A stretch of DNA of 23,821 nt from Christensenella sp. UBA1252 (GTDB lineage Bacteria > Bacillota > Clostridia > Christensenellales > CAG-1252). Under the pieces are notes generated by a model. It was not told the DNA's origin. It did not search any database and worked only from the letters and a program-made list of their open reading frames with translations. Location of the stretch: the NCBI GenBank assembly GCA_002308575.1, contig DBVY01000043.1, positions 1,352-25,172 on the forward strand, written 5' to 3'. Both the position numbers and the translations under genes were made by a program. Below, piece by piece: positions 22,652 through 23,821 of this stretch (within the stretch, counting starts at the first letter, position 1; each line of letters begins with the position of its first letter).

Positions 22652-23374
22652 TTATTTTTTCCAGAGATTGTATCGTTCCGGATGCTCGACCGCGTTGATC
22701 ATATTTTCGCGAACCGCGGGGATATCGGCGCGAAGATTTTCAACGAGTTGTTTCATATATTCACGCTTCGTGTGCTTATCGGCGGGGCAGGGATTGAAGA
22801 CGACGGGGAGATTGTAACGACGCGCAACGCCTCGGATATCCTTTTCGTCCGCGTACAGAAGCGGGCGGATCACCGTGGTTTCGGTGCGGCTCAAATAGGA
22901 CGTCGGCGCGAGGGTGGAAAGCCTGCCTTCGTAACAGAGAGAGAGCAAAAAAGTTTCGAGAACGTCGTCCGCATGATGACCGAGCGCCACTTTGTTCGCT
23001 CCTTCGCGATGGGCGATCGAGCAGAGTGCGCCGCGGCGCAATTTCGAGCAAAGACTGCACGGGTTCGATTCCTTGCGCACGGAAAAAAGGATCTCGGCGA
23101 TGTCGGTTTTTTCCTCGAAGAAAGGAACGCCCTTTTCCTCGAAATAGGCGCGTAACGCTTGCAATTCTTCTTCTTTCGTTTCCTTGAAACCCATGTTTAC
23201 GTTCACGGCGATCAGGGAAAACTTCTCGGGGGAAAATTTCGAGTAGCGATAGAGCGATTCGAAGAGGACGAGGCTGTCCTTTCCGCCCGAAACGCCGACG
23301 GCGATCTTATCTCCGTTTTCGATCATATGATAGTCCGTTACCGCGCGGCGAAGCGCGCCGAGAATCTTTTTCAT
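22652..23374 (-). CDS. TtcA-family tRNA 2-thiocytidine-type thiolation enzyme (PP-loop ATPase)
   Basis: 240 residues. The PP-loop VSGGKDSL (28-35) activates the target base with ATP; the CxxC pair C106/C109 (NPCSLCSKLRRG) and the later C196 (NPCPAD) fit the three Cys of TtcA proteins that hold an iron-sulfur cluster; GHHADDVLET (132-141) is the family motif. TtcA makes 2-thiocytidine at position 32 of tRNA in enterobacteria; TtcA-like proteins of Firmicutes may act on another base or RNA, so the exact target is uncertain. The start at 23374 is the natural family N-terminus, but no ribosome site precedes it; instead a possible -10 ends six bases before the ATG, which suggests a leaderless or nearly leaderless message. 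It converges on spoIIID. Confidence 0.88.
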   Translation of the reverse strand: MKKILGALRRAVTDYHMIENGDKIAVGVSGGKDSLVLFESLYRYSKFSPEKFSLIAVNVNMGFKETKEEELQALRAYFEEKGVPFFEEKTDIAEILFSVRKESNPCSLCSKLRRGALCSIAHREGANKVALGHHADDVLETFLLSLCYEGRLSTLAPTSYLSRTETTVIRPLLYADEKDIRGVARRYNLPVVFNPCPADKHTKREYMKQLVENLRADIPAVRENMINAVEHPERYNLWKK

Positions 23375-23380
23375 AACAAC

Positions 23381-23409
23381 AGTTTAGTGTAATTCGCGTG
23401 AAAACGCAA
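23381..23409 (-). promoter_or_regulatory. Possible promoter placing the TtcA-family gene on a leaderless mRNA
   Basis: On the - strand: TTGCGT (23404-23409), 17 bases, TAAACT (23381-23386), then six bases to the ATG. Both boxes match about four of six. The predicted transcript start falls on or next to the start codon. Confidence 0.4.
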
Positions 23410-23426
23410 GCGAACAGGGGGGGAAT

Positions 23427-23821
23427 ATGGCGGATTGGATCGTTTCATTTTTCGGTAGTTGGATCGAAAACGAATATTGGCTGTGCGCCGTCTTGTCCGT
23501 TTTCCCCGTAACGGAGATCAAAGGCGGGATCTTATGCGCGGCGGTCGCGGACGTCAATTTGCTTCTTGCCTTTCTTTGCTGTTTCGGCGCGTCGGTTTTG
23601 CTTTCTGCGACGCTTTGCGCCGTTTTTCCCGCCTTTTTGCGCTTAATCGAAAGAGTTCCGAAGATCAAAAGGTTTACGTCTTTTTTGACAGACCGCATAG
23701 AGAAAAAAGCGGAGATCATTTCTTCTAAGGCGAAAAACGCAGAAAACGCGAAAGAAAAAAAGATATTCGGTGTGTTTGCGTTCGTTGCGCTTCCGCTTCC
23801 GTTGACGGGTGTTTGGGCGGG
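23427..23821 (+). CDS. Small multidrug export family membrane protein (COG2426-like), 3' end cut by window
   Basis: The frame runs off the window end; 131 complete codons are visible. It starts MADWIVSFFGSWIENEYW, has hydrophobic segments at about 20-40 (LCAVLSVFPVTEIKGGILCA) and 45-70, then a basic cytoplasmic linker (IERVPKIKRF to ENAKEKK), and a third segment FAFVALPLPLTGVWAG. The acidic-residue-plus-Gly pattern VTEIKGGI and the PLPLTGVW-type motif are those of the small multidrug export family (PF06695), whose transport role is not well established. A run of seven G from 23417 with an A before it serves as a plausible ribosome site three bases before the ATG. It is divergent from the TtcA-family gene, with 52 bases between the start codons. 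Confidence 0.78.
   Translation, partial: MADWIVSFFGSWIENEYWLCAVLSVFPVTEIKGGILCAAVADVNLLLAFLCCFGASVLLSATLCAVFPAFLRLIERVPKIKRFTSFLTDRIEKKAEIISSKAKNAENAKEKKIFGVFAFVALPLPLTGVWA

Overview
The window looks like a chromosomal segment of an uncultured, endospore-forming, low-oxygen Firmicute (Clostridia; a gut-type lineage is my guess). The reasons are spoIVA near the left end and spoIIID near the right end, strong AGGAGG-type ribosome binding sites, sigma-A-like promoters, intrinsic terminators, and a gene set typical of Gram-positive envelope synthesis. Base composition is moderate and fairly even. No tRNA, rRNA, CRISPR array, insertion sequence or prophage gene was seen. Both ends cut through genes.

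Layout. (1) 1-2719, + strand: the tail of a very acidic Glu/Pro-rich protein of unknown function, a terminator, then spoIVA behind a possible sigma-E promoter. (2) 2722-7196, - strand: an envelope-glycan operon under one good promoter, read as ABC-2 permease, ABC ATPase, galU, then a GlfT2-like galactofuranosyltransferase. It converges on spoIVA at a shared bidirectional terminator. (3) 7278-8224, - strand: a diacylglycerol/lipid kinase-family gene. Its promoter interlocks with that of the next, divergent operon. (4) 8162-11737, + strand: a fused phosphoglycosyltransferase + GT4 glycosyltransferase, a DUF4422 glycosyltransferase-like gene, and purine-nucleoside phosphorylase, tightly packed. 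(5) 11786-13285: IMP dehydrogenase of a type strikingly like the Tritrichomonas foetus enzyme. (6) 13473-17180: a 1235-residue surface lipoprotein made of alternating Ig-like and beta-helix-like modules. (7) 17188-22146: an apparent operon of a LysR regulator, a short alanyl-tRNA synthetase lacking the C-terminal C-Ala domain, serine acetyltransferase (cysE) and cysteinyl-tRNA synthetase (cysS). (8) 22147-23821: a repeat-bearing intergenic stretch, spoIIID, a TtcA-family tRNA thiolation gene on the - strand that may be leaderless, and the start of a small-multidrug-export-family membrane protein.

How they fit. Regions 2-4 describe an undecaprenyl-linked polysaccharide: the fused PGT/GT4 protein could start and extend it, DUF4422 and the GlfT2-like enzyme could extend it, galU would supply UDP-glucose, and the two ABC subunits would export it. 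Region 7 joins cysteine supply (cysE) to its use (cysS). The items most worth a second look are the IMPDH lineage, the PGT-GT4 fusion with its interlocked divergent promoters, the modular lipoprotein, and the truncated-type AlaRS.
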